A stretch of DNA of 64,000 nucleotides from Closterium sp. NIES-65 (lineage: Eukaryota > Streptophyta > Zygnematophyceae > Desmidiales > Closteriaceae). Position 1 is the first letter of the stretch. Every line of letters starts with the position of its first letter. The stretch lies in NCBI GenBank assembly GCA_948144175.1, contig CANXME010001986.1, positions 1-64,000 on the forward strand, in the 5' to 3' direction. Below are positions 11,935-23,500 of this stretch, in pieces. Under the pieces are notes generated by a model that had not been told where the DNA came from, ran no database searches, and was given only the letters and a program-made list of their open reading frames with translations. The position numbers and the translations under genes were made by a program.

Positions 11935-13025
11935 AAGGAGGGTACAGCGACGGATTGCCCAGTACTGATCTACGGGAAGATACAGGGAGCAGGAGTGAAG
12001 ATTTTTATTGACGAAGGAGCAAGTTACAGTTTACTTAATACAGAACCGCACGGAAACTGCAGTTAACACTTAACCGTTGCTTACCTGAGATAGACGCACG
12101 CTTAGTCGACGGCACGCCAATGGCCATACGGGAAAAGGTGGAGCGAGGTAAAAGTCCGATGCGGAGGGAACTTCGGGTTTACATAGGAAATGCTCGCAAC
12201 GACACTGGATGGGCACGACATTTTACTGGGATGCGATTTGCTGCGACGGTATAACCCGCGAATTGACTGGACGACGGGTAGCTGCACAGTGCGAAGTAGT
12301 GGTAACTGGGTCGTCCTTCCTCGCTGGCGACCACCCGAGTCTTCAACGGTCCACGTCAACGCCATCACGATGAAACGGGCTGTCGCCGCTGGAGCTGACG
12401 TGTACGCAGTGGATATAGCATTAGTGGGAGAAGAGGAGCAGCCGAGCGATTTTCATAAACTGTTGGCAGCAGAGTACCGCCCGAACTTCAGGAACTCTTG
12501 AAACGGTACCCGGGGATTTTTTCCAGACGACTTACCGCAAGGGCTGCCACCTCAGCGGGCGCATATGACCATAGAATCGAGTTAGAACTGGGGGCACAGC
12601 CAACTGTACAGCGCCAGTTCAGACTGACGCAGCCCGGAGCTCGACGAACTAAGGAAGCAGTTAGGTTATTTGTTAGAGAAGCAGTTTATCCGACCGAGCT
12701 CGTCACCGTTCGCCGCACCAATACTGTTCACACCGAAAAAGACGGAGGATTTCGCATGTGCATTGATTACGAGCGCTCAACAGAGTATAGTCAAATCGCG
12801 ATACCCCATCCCCCGCGCCGACAAACTGATTCGACCAGCTGCAAACAGCACGGGTATTTTCGAAAATAGACTTACGGGGGGTTTACCATCAAATTCGGGT
12901 CGAACCATCGACTGCCGCCAAGACAGCATTTAGGACTCGGTACGGGTCATTCGAGTACACGGTGATGCCTTCGAGATGACCAACGCGCCCCGCAATATTT
13001 CAGATGACCATGAACGAGGCGTTTA
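11935..13025 (+). pseudogene. Gypsy pol N-terminal half: protease and start of reverse transcriptase, degenerate
   Basis: A retropepsin-like stretch begins near 11940, with an active-site motif reading IDEGASYSLL instead of the usual D-S/T-G-A, and the C-terminal ILLGCDLLRRY motif near 12220. It is followed by reverse-transcriptase blocks in shifting frames (LEKQFIRPSSSPFAAPILF, KDGGFRMCIDY), ending at MTMNEAF, where the copia element is inserted (target site 13021-13025). Several frameshifts are present. The other half resumes at 27803. Confidence 0.75.
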
Positions 13026-13157
13026 TGTCAGAAACATATAGCTTACTTATTTGTGTAGGCTATAGTGGGGTATCCCATAGGGGGTACAACCCAATTAGGG
13101 TTTCCTATTTGTACTCACTTCGTTCACAGTCATTTCATTCTCGTTCACTTCTTCTCA
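13026..13157 (+). repeat. Left LTR of copia A
   Basis: 132 bp, TG...CA. It shares a core block (GGGGTATCCCATAGGGGG) with the LTRs of copia B, so the two elements are related families. Confidence 0.9.
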
Positions 13158-14206
13158 TGGTATCGAGCAGGTTCCCCTGTGGGAACTGTTCTTAGGCCCA
13201 CCTCCGCTACCTCGTAACTTTTTTCTGCCCGGGAGCGCGCTCCGGGCCCTCTTACTTCCTTTTTTTTCGATCTGCCCTAACGGCCCCTAGACGCCCTCGC
13301 GCGACCGCCCGCCCTAACGCCCGCGCGCTGCCCGCCCTAGACGCCTGAGCGCGGCCCCCCTAGAGCCTGACGGCCGCCCGCCCTAGAGCCTAAGCGCCGC
13401 CCCGCCCTAGCGCCCCGCGCGCTGCCCGCCCTAGAGCTCGAGCGCGGCCCGCCCTAGAGCCTGACAGCCGCCCGCCCTAGGGCCTCGAGCGCGCCCGTCG
13501 TCGCCCTAGCGCCCTAGCGCCCGACGCCCGCGAGCCGCCCGTCGCACCGCCCGTGCGCCGCCCGTGCGTCGCCCTCAGCAGCTCGACGCGCCGCCCGTGC
13601 AGCCGCCCTGTGAGCTGCCTGTGCGCCGCCCGACGTACCGCCCGTGCAGCCGCCCGTGCAGCCGGCCCGTGCAGCCGCCCAGCGTGAGCCGCCCTGCGAC
13701 CGCCCAGGCCGCCGTCCGTGAGCCGCCCGCGACCGCCCAGGCTGCCGTCCGTGAGCCGCCCGTGCAGCCGCCCTCAGCCGCCCGTGAACCGCCCGTGCAG
13801 CCGCCCGCAGCCGCCCGTGAGCCGCCCGTGCAGCCGCCCGCGAGCCGCCAGCGAGCCGCCCGTCGCGACGCCCGCATAACCCGTGCCACCCGCGTCACCC
13901 AAGCCGAACGGGCCGCCCGTGCAGCAGAACCGCCCGAGCCGCCCGTGCAGCAGACCCGCCCGAGCCGCCTGTGCCGCCCGAGCCGCCCGAGCCGCCCGAG
14001 CCGCCCGAGCCGCTCGAGCCGCCCGAGCCGCCCGCGCCGCCCCAGCCGCTCGAGCCGCCTGAGCCGCCCGAGCAACATGAGGTGCCGAGCTCCTGCTCCT
14101 GTGGGGCTGCTGCTGCTCCTGGGCCGGCGCAGCTGCTGTGCTGCAGTGTTGCTGTGCCGCTGTGCTTCCCGACTCTTCCTGCCCGGTGAGATTGTTAGCT
14201 GCTACA
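13158..14206 (+). other. Copia A leader with GC-rich short repeats
   Basis: About 1 kb between the primer site and the gag start, dominated by degenerate GCCGCCCG-type repeats (about 13290-14080). Frames that are open here reflect the repeat and are not supported as genes. Copia B has a similarly long, repeat-built leader of different sequence. Confidence 0.7.
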
Positions 14207-17200
14207 ATGGCCACCCCCAGTGTCCTGGCTTTTGACGCTGAGGGTCGCGCCATTGACTTTGCAGTCTGGATTGAGGACCTGCAGCTGTACTTACCGTGCG
14301 ATGCGATCGATGAGGTTTCTCTCTTTGACTTTGTCTCTGGCGCTGTCCCTGCCCCTCCTGCTGATGCTGACCCCACTGTTCGCTCCAAGTGGGCCACACG
14401 CGATGCTGCTGCACGTCTAGCTGTGCGTCGCCACCTCCCTTCCTCCGAGCGTGCACACTTTAGTCAGTGCAAGACCGCTCAGGCCTTGTACGACGCTGTA
14501 GTTGCACGCTACTCCTCCCCTTCCACTGCTACACTGAGCCGCCTCATGCTACCGTACCTCTTCCCTGACCTTGCTGCCTTTCCCACAGCCACTGACCTCT
14601 TTACCCACCTTCGCGCTAGCGACACTCGCTACCGAGCTGCGCTTCCTGCTGCCTTCCTCGCCGAAAACCCCCCTCCCGTGTACATCACCCTCTACTTTCT
14701 AGTCGCCCGTCTCCCTGAGTCCCTTCGTGCTGTTAGGGACCAGTTTCTCTCTGTCTGTCCCACCACCCTCACTGTCGACCTCCTCGAGAAGTCCCTGCTA
14801 GCGGCCGAGAAGAGCATAGTCGCTGTAGGGGCCTCTCGTGGTGACCCGCGCACCCCCATCTTTGAGGGGTGTTCTCCTTCCCCCCTGCTCCCCTCTGTCG
14901 CCTCTGCTGCTGCGGCCGACCTCGTTGGTTTAGAGTCGGTCGGTGCGGCGTCTGCCCCCAGCGGTAGGCGCCGCTCTGGCAAGAGCAAGGGGGGCAAGGG
15001 AGCGGGTGGAGCTAGCGGGGGCGGTGGCGGAGGAGGTGGGGGCGGCGGGGGGAGTGGGGGTGGCGGTGGGGGTGGAGGTGGGAGTGGAGGTACTGGTGGC
15101 GGCGGTGGAGGCGGAGGTGGCGGCGGAGGTGGTGGCGGAGGAGGCAGTGGAGCGGCGGGGGCGAGGGTGGCGGTGGCGGCGGTGGCGGCGGAGGCGGGGG
15201 TGGCGGTGGTGGAGGTGGTCGGAGTGGCTCGTCCCAGAGGAGCAGCACTGGGGGTGGTCAACGCCAGCAGCAGCAGCACCAGCAGCGCTCTCGCGACGTC
15301 CCCGCCCCTCAGCAGCTCCGTGAGTGGTACTCGCAGCGTCAGCGTGGTGGGGCATTCGGTCCCTGCACCTACGTCCTTCGCACCGGCGACCGCGCGGGTG
15401 AGCAGTGTGGGGGCACCCACACCGCTCGCCGCTGCTTTGCCCGCTTGACCGACGCTTGGCGCCAGCAGTTTCCGGAGGCCTCTGAGATCCCCCGCTGGGG
15501 AGAGCTGTCTAGGGCTGGTGTAGCTGTGTTTGATCTTGACTTTGATGCTATCCTTGCTGCCATGTATGCTGTGACTGTTAGTGATGATGGTGACTGTTAC
15601 CGGTGTTTCCCGCCCGACCCGGGCATTGGTACTGCTGTGTCAGGTGCCAGTGAGGCTGCTGCTCTAGGTGCCAGTGCGTCTGTGCTCTCAGGTGCTAGTG
15701 AGTCTGCCCTCTCAGGTACTGTGTCGGCTTCTGCCTCTCACACCTTCACCCTTGACTCTGGGGCGTCTCGCTCCTTCTTTCGGGACCGCACCACTCTCAC
15801 GCCGCTTAGTCGGCATGTTGCGGTGTCCCTGGCTGACCCCTCTGGGGGTCCTGTCCTGTCTCGTTTCTCCACAGTCCTCCCGTGTCCGGCGGCTCCCTCT
15901 GGCACCCTGACTGGTCTTTACCTCCCCTCGTTCTCTACGAACCTGGTGAGTGGTGCTGACCTACAGGATGTGGGTGTCCACCAGTTCACTCCTGCTCGTC
16001 AGCGGGTGACACACTGCACAGAGGCTAGCACAGGTCGCCACCTGGCTACGTTTACACGTCAGCCAGGGTCGAGCCTGTACACACTGACCACTGCTTCTCC
16101 TCCCGGTGCTGAGTCTGGTAGAGTCCCTTCGTCTGGTCAGGTGTTTGCTGCAGCGTCCAGGTCTGGTCCTGAGTCTGCCCCCTGTTCGTGTCGCCGTCTG
16201 TCTCACGAGACTCTCCTCTGGCACCACCGCCTTGGCCACCCCTCTCTGCTTCAGCTCAGAGGCATGGCCTCCCGTCTTCTTGTTTCTGGTCTCCCCCAGT
16301 CCCTCCCTCCCCTTCCTCAGGGCCCTGGCCCTGCCTGTGTCCCCTGTGTCGAGGGGCGCCAGCGTGCTGCCCCTCACTCCTCCCAGTTTCCTCCGACAGA
16401 GGCTCCGTTGCAGACGCTTCACATGGACGTGTGGGGCCCTGCCCGCGTCCGTGGACTCGGTCACGAGCGCTACTTCCTGTTGGTGGTTGACGACTACTCG
16501 CGTTACACCACAGTCTTCCCCTTGCGCAGCAAGGGTGATGTCACTGAGGTGCTGATCGACTGGATCCGCGCAGCTCGTCTCCAGCTCAGGCAGAGCTTTG
16601 GCTCGGACTTTCCTGTGTTGCGTCTGCACTCGGACAGAGGCGGAGAGTTCTCCTCTGGCTTTCTGCGTGCCTTCTGTCGTGCGCGAGGCATCCGCCAGAC
16701 CTTCACGCTTCCGGACTCACCGCAACAAAATGGGATTGCAGAGCGCCGCATTGGCATGGTCATGGACGTCGCTCGTACGTCTATGATGCATGCGGCTGCC
16801 CCCCATTTTCTGTGGCCGTTTGCGGTCAGGTACGCGGCGCATCAGATCAACCTCCACCCCAGGGTCTCCAGGCCGGAGACCTCCCCAGCCCTGCTGTGGA
16901 CGGGGAAGGTTGGCGATGCGTAGGCGTTCCGGGTCTGGGGATCTCGGGCGTTTGTCCGCGACTTGTCTGCGGACAAGCTGTCCCCTCGCGCTGCTCCCTG
17001 CGTCTTCCTGGGGTTCCCCCCCGACGCCCCTGGGTGGCAGTTCTACCACCCCACCTCTCGACGTGTTCTGTCCTCCCAGGACGTCACGTTCGACGAGTCG
17101 GTAACCTACTACCGCCTCTTCCCCTACCGCACTCCTTCCCTTCCCCCGCCCCCGCTCTTCTTGGTACCAGGTCCCCCCCCGGTAGACCCCCTCCCCCCTC

Positions 17201-17279
17201 AGGGTCCTGCCCCTTCAGGTGTGTCCCAGGTAGACGCGGTCGAGCCTGTCGAGGTCACTGGTGACTCTGGTGCTGCTGC

Positions 17280-17515
17280 GGGAGCTGAGCCTGGGGGTAC
17301 GGAGTCTGGGGGTGCTGAGCCTGGGGGTGCTGGGCCTGGGGGTGCTGAGCCTGGGGGTACTGAGTCTGGGGGTGCTGAGCCTGGGGGTGCTGAGTCTGGG
17401 GGTGCTGAGCCAGGGGGTGCTGAGACTGGGGGTGCTCCGCGTGGAGGTGCTTTGCCTGAGGGTGCTGCGCCTGGAGGTTCTTCGCCTGGAGGTTCTCCGC
17501 CTGGAGGTGCTTCGT
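17280..17515 (+). repeat. 15-bp coding repeat in copia A linker
   Basis: Tandem GGTGCTGAGCCTGGG-type units encode a (GGAEP/S) repeat between the integrase and reverse transcriptase. The same repeat type is found in copia B at about 23650-23930, so it belongs to the family and is not a random expansion. Confidence 0.8.
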
Positions 17516-19408
17516 CTCGCCGAGAGCCACTCTCCCCACAGGAGCTGCGTGAGTGGTTTGCCCGGCGCCGGAGGCGTGGAGAGGGTGCTGGAGGTTCTTC
17601 GGCTGCAGAGGGTGCTGCTGCCGCGCGTCCCGGAGGTGCTCGTGCTGTGGGTGCTGGAGCTGCTGGGCCTGAGGGTTCTCCTGGAGCTGGTGCTGCTGGA
17701 GGTGCTGCTGGAGCGGGTACTCCTGCTGGGGGTACTGGTGCTGTCCCTGCTGTTTCTGGCGTCGCCACGCGGCCCCGACCGTACTTCGTTCCGCTCCTGC
17801 AGCAGGTTCTTGGTCTTACACCTTCTCCTGGTCCTCCTCCGCCTCCCTTAGAGGGTCCACAGCCTGTCCGGTCCCAGTCACAGCTACAGCCTGCCTCCCC
17901 TTTGCCTGCTCCTTCTCCCTACGCTGGTCCGACTGGAGGACTTACTGAGCGTCGTGAGCCCGCGTCTCGTCCTGCGTCGCCTGTTCGTCCTGCACGCACT
18001 AGTGGTCGCAGTTCGCGTCAGCGTCCTCCTCCTGTCCCTGGCATGCACCGGATGTCTCTGCGTCCGTCCACTGCTCCTCTGCGTGCCCCTTTGCCTTCTC
18101 CTCCTGAGTCCTCTCTTCCTGCTCTTGCCGACCCGGAGTCGGACTCTCTTCGTGCTGCCAGTCCTACTGTCACGCGTCTCCTTGCTACTGCTGTCACTGA
18201 CCCTTCCTTCGAGTCTTCTGCTGCGTCTGCCCTTGTCACTGAGCTTGTCGACTTTGCTGCGCGCTGTCGTCTAGACTACGCTGCTAGTCTTGTCGCTGAG
18301 TCTGAGTCTGCCTGTCCTCCGTCCGTCGGGGGTGAGTGTGCCCTAGGCACGGACGTCCTTGAGGACAGGCAGGAGGAGTTCCAGTGTCTGGCCGCCGCTT
18401 CACCTCATCTCGTGTCTGTTCTGCTCGCCCCTGAGGGAGACCCGGATGCACTAGACATCCCGACTCCGCGCTCTTACGCGGAGGCGATAGAGGGTCCCTA
18501 CTCCCCTCAGTGGCAGGCAGCTATGGATGCAGAGATGGCTTCCTGGAAGTCCACAGGCACCTACGTTGACGCTGTTCCCCCTCCTGGGGCGAACATCGTC
18601 AGTGGCATGTGGATCTTCAGGGTGAAGCGGCCGCCGGGTTCTCCGCCTGTCTTCAAGGCGCGTTACGTGGCTCGTGGCTTCAGTCAGCGGCAGGGAGTTG
18701 ACTACTTTCAGACCTTCTCCCCAACCCCGAAGATGACCACACTTCGGGTACTGCTGCACGTTGCTGCTCACCGTGACTACGAGCTGCACTCTCTCGACTT
18801 CAGCACTGCTTTCTTGCAGGGCAGCCTGCACGAGGAGATCTGGCTGCGTCGCCCACCTGGCTTCACTGGGTCTTTCCCTCCTGGTACCCAGTGGAGTCTC
18901 CGGCGTCCAGTCTACGGTCTCCGCCAGGCGCCACGTGAGTGGCACGACACACTGAGGACTACGCTTGCGGCACTTGGGTTTGCTCCTTCTACTGCCGACC
19001 CGTCGCTGTTTCTGCGCACCGACACCTCTCTGCCGCCGTTCTACATCCTCGTGTACGTCGACGACTTGGTCTTTGCCACAGCTGACACTGCTAGACTCGC
19101 CTACGTGAAGTCCGAGCTGCAGAAGAGACACATGTGCACTGACCAGGGTGAACTGCGCAGCTACCTTGGCTTGCAGATCACCCGGGACAGAGCACGCCGC
19201 ACCATTACCCTGACTCAGTCACACATGGTGCAGCAGGTCCTTCAGCGCTTCGGCTTCACGTACTCCTCGCCTCAGGCCACTCCTCTGCCTACTCGCCACT
19301 CGCTCTCAGCTCTGCCTTCGGATGAGTCCGTAGAGTTGAGTGGCCCGTATGCAGAGCTTGTTGGCTGCCTCATGTACGTGATGACCTGCACTCGACCTGA
19401 CCTTGCAT

Positions 19409-19545
19409 TGTCAGAACATATCTATAGCTTATACTGCTGTGTAGGCTGTAGTGGGGTATCCCATAGGGGGTACAACCCAGTTAGGGTTTCATATTTGTAC
19501 TGCTTTCATTCATAGTTCATTCATTCCTGCTTACTCATTTGCACA
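19409..19545 (+). repeat. Left LTR of copia B
   Basis: 137 bp, identical by eye to 26689-26825, with TG...CA ends. Confidence 0.93.
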
Positions 19546-20570
19546 TGGTATAGAGCTAGGTCCCTCCAGGACCGAAATTTTTTTTTGGGCCCACCGAAGC
19601 GCGCCCCCGAGGCGCGATTTTTTTTTAGCGACCCCTCGAGTCGCCCTCTCCCCTGCGGCCTCGCCGCCCACTCTGTCGCGGCCCCGCCCTGCTCCTTACG
19701 CGGCCCCGCCGCCTGCTCCTTACGCGGCCCCGCCCCGGCCCTTACGCGGCCCCGCGTCGCCTCCTACGCGGCCCTTACGCGGCCCCGCGCCGGCCCCTTA
19801 CGCGGCCCTTACGCGGCCCTTACGCGGCCACGCCGCCGGCTCCTTACGCGGCCCCGCGCCGGCCCCTTACGCGGCCCTTACGCGGCCCTTACGCGGCCAC
19901 GCCGCCAGCTCCTACGCGGCCCCGCGCCGGCTCCTTACGCGGCCCGTCCCCGGCCCCTACGCGGCTCCGCGCCGGCTCCTACGCGGCTCTTACGCGGCCC
20001 CGCGCCGGCCCCCCCCCTTACGCGGCCCTGACGCGGCCACGCCACCGGCTCCTACGCGGCCCCGCGCCGGCTCTCACGCGGCCCCGCAGCTGGCTCCTAC
20101 TCGGCCCCGCAGCCGGCCCCTTAAGCGGCCTCACCGCCGGCCTCCTACTCGGCCCTGCCCCGGCTCCTATCACGGCCCCGCCCCGGCTCCTTCGCGGCCC
20201 TGCCCCGGCTCCTACGCGGCCCTACCGCCGGCCCTAACGCGGCCCCGCCCCGTCTCACTTCTACGCGACCCGAGCCGCCTGTCGCCGAGCAGCCCGGGAC
20301 CCGAGCCGCCCTGCAGCCGAGCCGCCCGGGAGCCGAGCCGCCCTGCACCCGAGCCGCCCTGCAGCCGAGCCGCCCGGGAGCCGAGCCGCCCTGCACCCGA
20401 GCCGCCCTGCCGTCGAGCCGCCCGGGAGCCGATCCACTGTACACCCGAGCCGCCCGGTCGCCGTTCTGCTTTTCTGTCGAGCTGCGCGACCTGCCCTGCC
20501 TGGTGAGCACAGTCCCACTGTCACTGCGTGCTCTCCCCCCTACTGCTTGCACTGCTTCACAGTCGTCGTC
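19546..20570 (+). other. Copia B leader with GC-rich minisatellites
   Basis: From about 19685 to 20260 it consists of degenerate units around CTACGCGGCCCCGCGCCGG, and from about 20268 to 20460 of units around CCGAGCCGCCCTGCA. No gene is supported. Such leaders may fold strongly in the genomic RNA, but a packaging role is only a guess. Confidence 0.7.
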
Positions 20571-23500
20571 ATGGCTACCCCTAGTGTCCTAGCTTTTGAC
20601 GCTGAGGGTCGCGCCATTGATTTTGAGGTCTGGCTAGACGACCTGCAGCTGTTCTTATAGTGCGACAGGGCTGATGACCTTTCGCTCTTTGACCTCACCT
20701 CTGGCGCCTCTCCTGCTCCTGCTGCTGATGCTGATCCCGCTGTCCGCTCTAAGTGGGCCACCCGCGATGCTGCTGCACGTCTTGCTGTGCGTCGCCACCT
20801 CCCTACCTCTGAGCGTGCGCACTTTAGTCAGTACAAGAGTGCTCAGACCTTGTACGACGCTGTAGTTGCGCGCTACTCCTCCCCTGCCACTGCTGCACTG
20901 AGCCGTCTCATGCTTCCCTACCTCTTTCCTGACCTCTCTGCCTTTCCCACTGTCGCTGACCTCATTACGCACCTCCGCACTAGTGACACTCGCTACCGCG
21001 CCGCCCTTCCTGCTGAGTTCTGCGCTAGGAACCCCCCTCCCATGTACATCGCTCTCTACTACGTAGTCGCGCGCCTCCCTGACTCCCTTCGCGTCGTCAG
21101 GGACCACTTTCTCGCAGTCTGTCCCACCACTCTCACCGTCGACCTCCTCGAGAAGGCCCTCCTTGCAGCGGAGAAGAGCATAGTCGCTGTAGGTGCTTCT
21201 CGTGGTGACCCTCGCACCCCCATTTTTGAGGGGTGCTCTCCTTCCCCCTTGCTGCCCTCTGTTGCCTCTGCTGCTGCTGCCGACCTGCTTGGTCTTGAGT
21301 CAGTCGGCGCGGCGTCTGCCCCTAGTGGGAGACGTCGCTCCAGCAAGGGCAAGGGAGGCAAGGGCGCGGGTGGAGCTGGGGGGGGCGGGTGGCGGTGGCG
21401 GCGGTGGCGGCGGAGGGAGTGGGGGTGGCGGCGGGACTAGTGGCGGGGGTGGTGGTGGTGGTGGTGGCAGCAGCGGCGGAGACGGTGGTGGTGGTGCCAG
21501 CGGTGGTGGTGGAGGCAGCGGCGGAGGTGGAGGCGGCGGAGGTGGAGGCGGTGGAGGCGGCAGCGGCGGAGGCAGTAGTGGTGGAGGAGGTGGAGCTGGT
21601 CGGGGTGGTACCCAGCAGCGTAGCGGCGGTGGTGGTGGCCAGCGCTCGCACCGGCAGCAGCAGCAGCGCTCACGGGACATCCCTTCGCCTCAGCAGCTTC
21701 GTGAGTGGTACGCTGGGCGTCAGAGGGGTGGGGGTACTGGTCCCTGCACCTACGTTCTTCGTTCCGGCGACCGCGCGGGTGAGCAGTGTGGGGGTGCCCA
21801 CGCCACCCAGCGCTGCTTTGGCCGCCTGACGGACGCTTGGCGTCAGCAGTTCCCTGGGGCTAGTGAGATCCCTCGCTGGGATGAGCTTCTCAGGGCTGGT
21901 GTAGCGATCTTTGATCTTGATTTTGATGCTATCCTTACTGCTATGTATGTTGTGGATTATAGTGAGGAGAATGAGGGTTACCGGTGTTTCCAGCCCGACC
22001 CGGGCATTGGTACTGCTGCGCTACGTACTTGTGAGGCTGCTGCTCTAGGTGCCAGTGCGTCTGCGCTCTCAGGTACTGGTGAGACTGCGTTCTCAGGTAC
22101 TGAGTCGTCCTCGTCCTCCCTCACTTTCACACTTGACTCCGGAGCTTCTCGCTCCTTCTTTCGAGACCGCACTACCCTTTCGCCGCTCGCCAGGCCGGTT
22201 GCGGTCTCCCTTGCTGACCCCTCTGGGGGTCCTGTCCTGTCTCACTTCTCCACTGTCCTCCCGTGTCCGGCTGCCCCTTCGGGCACCCTGTCGGGTCTGT
22301 ACCTTCCCTCGTTCTCTACGAACTTGGTGAGTGGAGCGGACCTGCAGGATGGGGGTGTTCACCAGTTCACTCCTGCGCGTCAGCGGGTGACCCACTGCAC
22401 GGAGGCTCGCACAGGCCGACACCTGGCCACGTTCTCGCGTCGGCCGGGGTCGAGTCTCTACACCCTGACCGTTGAGTCTCCTCCTGTCCCTGCGTCTGGT
22501 CAGGTGGCTGCGTCGGGTCAGGTACTTGCTGCTGCGTCCCGGTCAGGTCCTGAGTCTGCCCCCTGTTCTTGTCGCCTCCTGTCTCACGAGACTCTCCTGT
22601 GGCACCACCGTCTTGGCCACCCCTCCTTGCCCCGTCTTCGGAGCATGGCTTCCCGTGTCCTTGTCTCTGGTCTTCCCCAGTCTCTCCCTCCTCTCCCCTC
22701 CGGGCCAGGACCTTCCTGTGTCCCCTGTGTCGAGGGTCGCCTCCGGGCTACTCCTCACTCCTCCCACTTCCCCCCGACAGAGGCTCCCCTGCAGACGCTT
22801 CACATGGATGTGTGGGGCCCAGCCCCCGTCCGTGGGCAGGGTTACGAGCGATACTTCCTGTTGGTGGTTGACGACTACTCGCGTTACACCACAGTCCTCC
22901 CCTTGCGCAGCAAGGGTGCGGTCACTGAGGTGCTGATCGACTGGATCCGCGAGGCTCGTCTCCAGCTCAGGAAGAGCTTCGGCTCGGACTTTCCTGTTCT
23001 GCGTCTGCACTCTGACAGAGGCGGAGAGTTCTCTTCTCGCCTTCTGCGAGACTACTGTCGTGCACGGGGGATCCGCCAGACCTTCACGCTTCCGGACTCA
23101 CCACAGCAAAATGGGATTGCTGAGCGCCGCATTGGCATGGTCATGGATGTCGCTCGTACGTCCATGATGCATGCGGCTGCCCCCCATTTTCTGTGGCCGT
23201 TTGCGGTGAGGTACGCGGCGCATCAGCTCAACCTTCACCCCCGGGTCTCTCGGCCTGCGATGTCCCCAGTCTTGCTGTGGACAGGGAAGGTTGGCGATGC
23301 GTCTGTGTTCCGTGTCTGGGGATCTCGGGCGTTTGTCCGCGACTTGTCTGCGGACAAGCTGTCCCCTCGTGCTGCTCCCTGTGTCTTTCTTGGCTTCCCC
23401 ACTGACGCCCCAGGGTGGCAGTTTTACCACCCCTCCTCTCGTCGTGTTCTGTCCTCCCAGGACGTCACGTTCGACGAGTCAGTCCCCTTCTACCGTCTCT

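Noticed and set aside
13560..14235. Pro/Arg-rich open frame before copia A gag
   Set aside because: Explained by GCCGCCCG-type repeats in the element's leader; gag clearly starts at 14207.
19451..20506. Pro/Arg/Ala-rich frame in the copia B leader
   Set aside because: It starts inside the LTR and follows GC-rich minisatellites; the gag start is at 20571.
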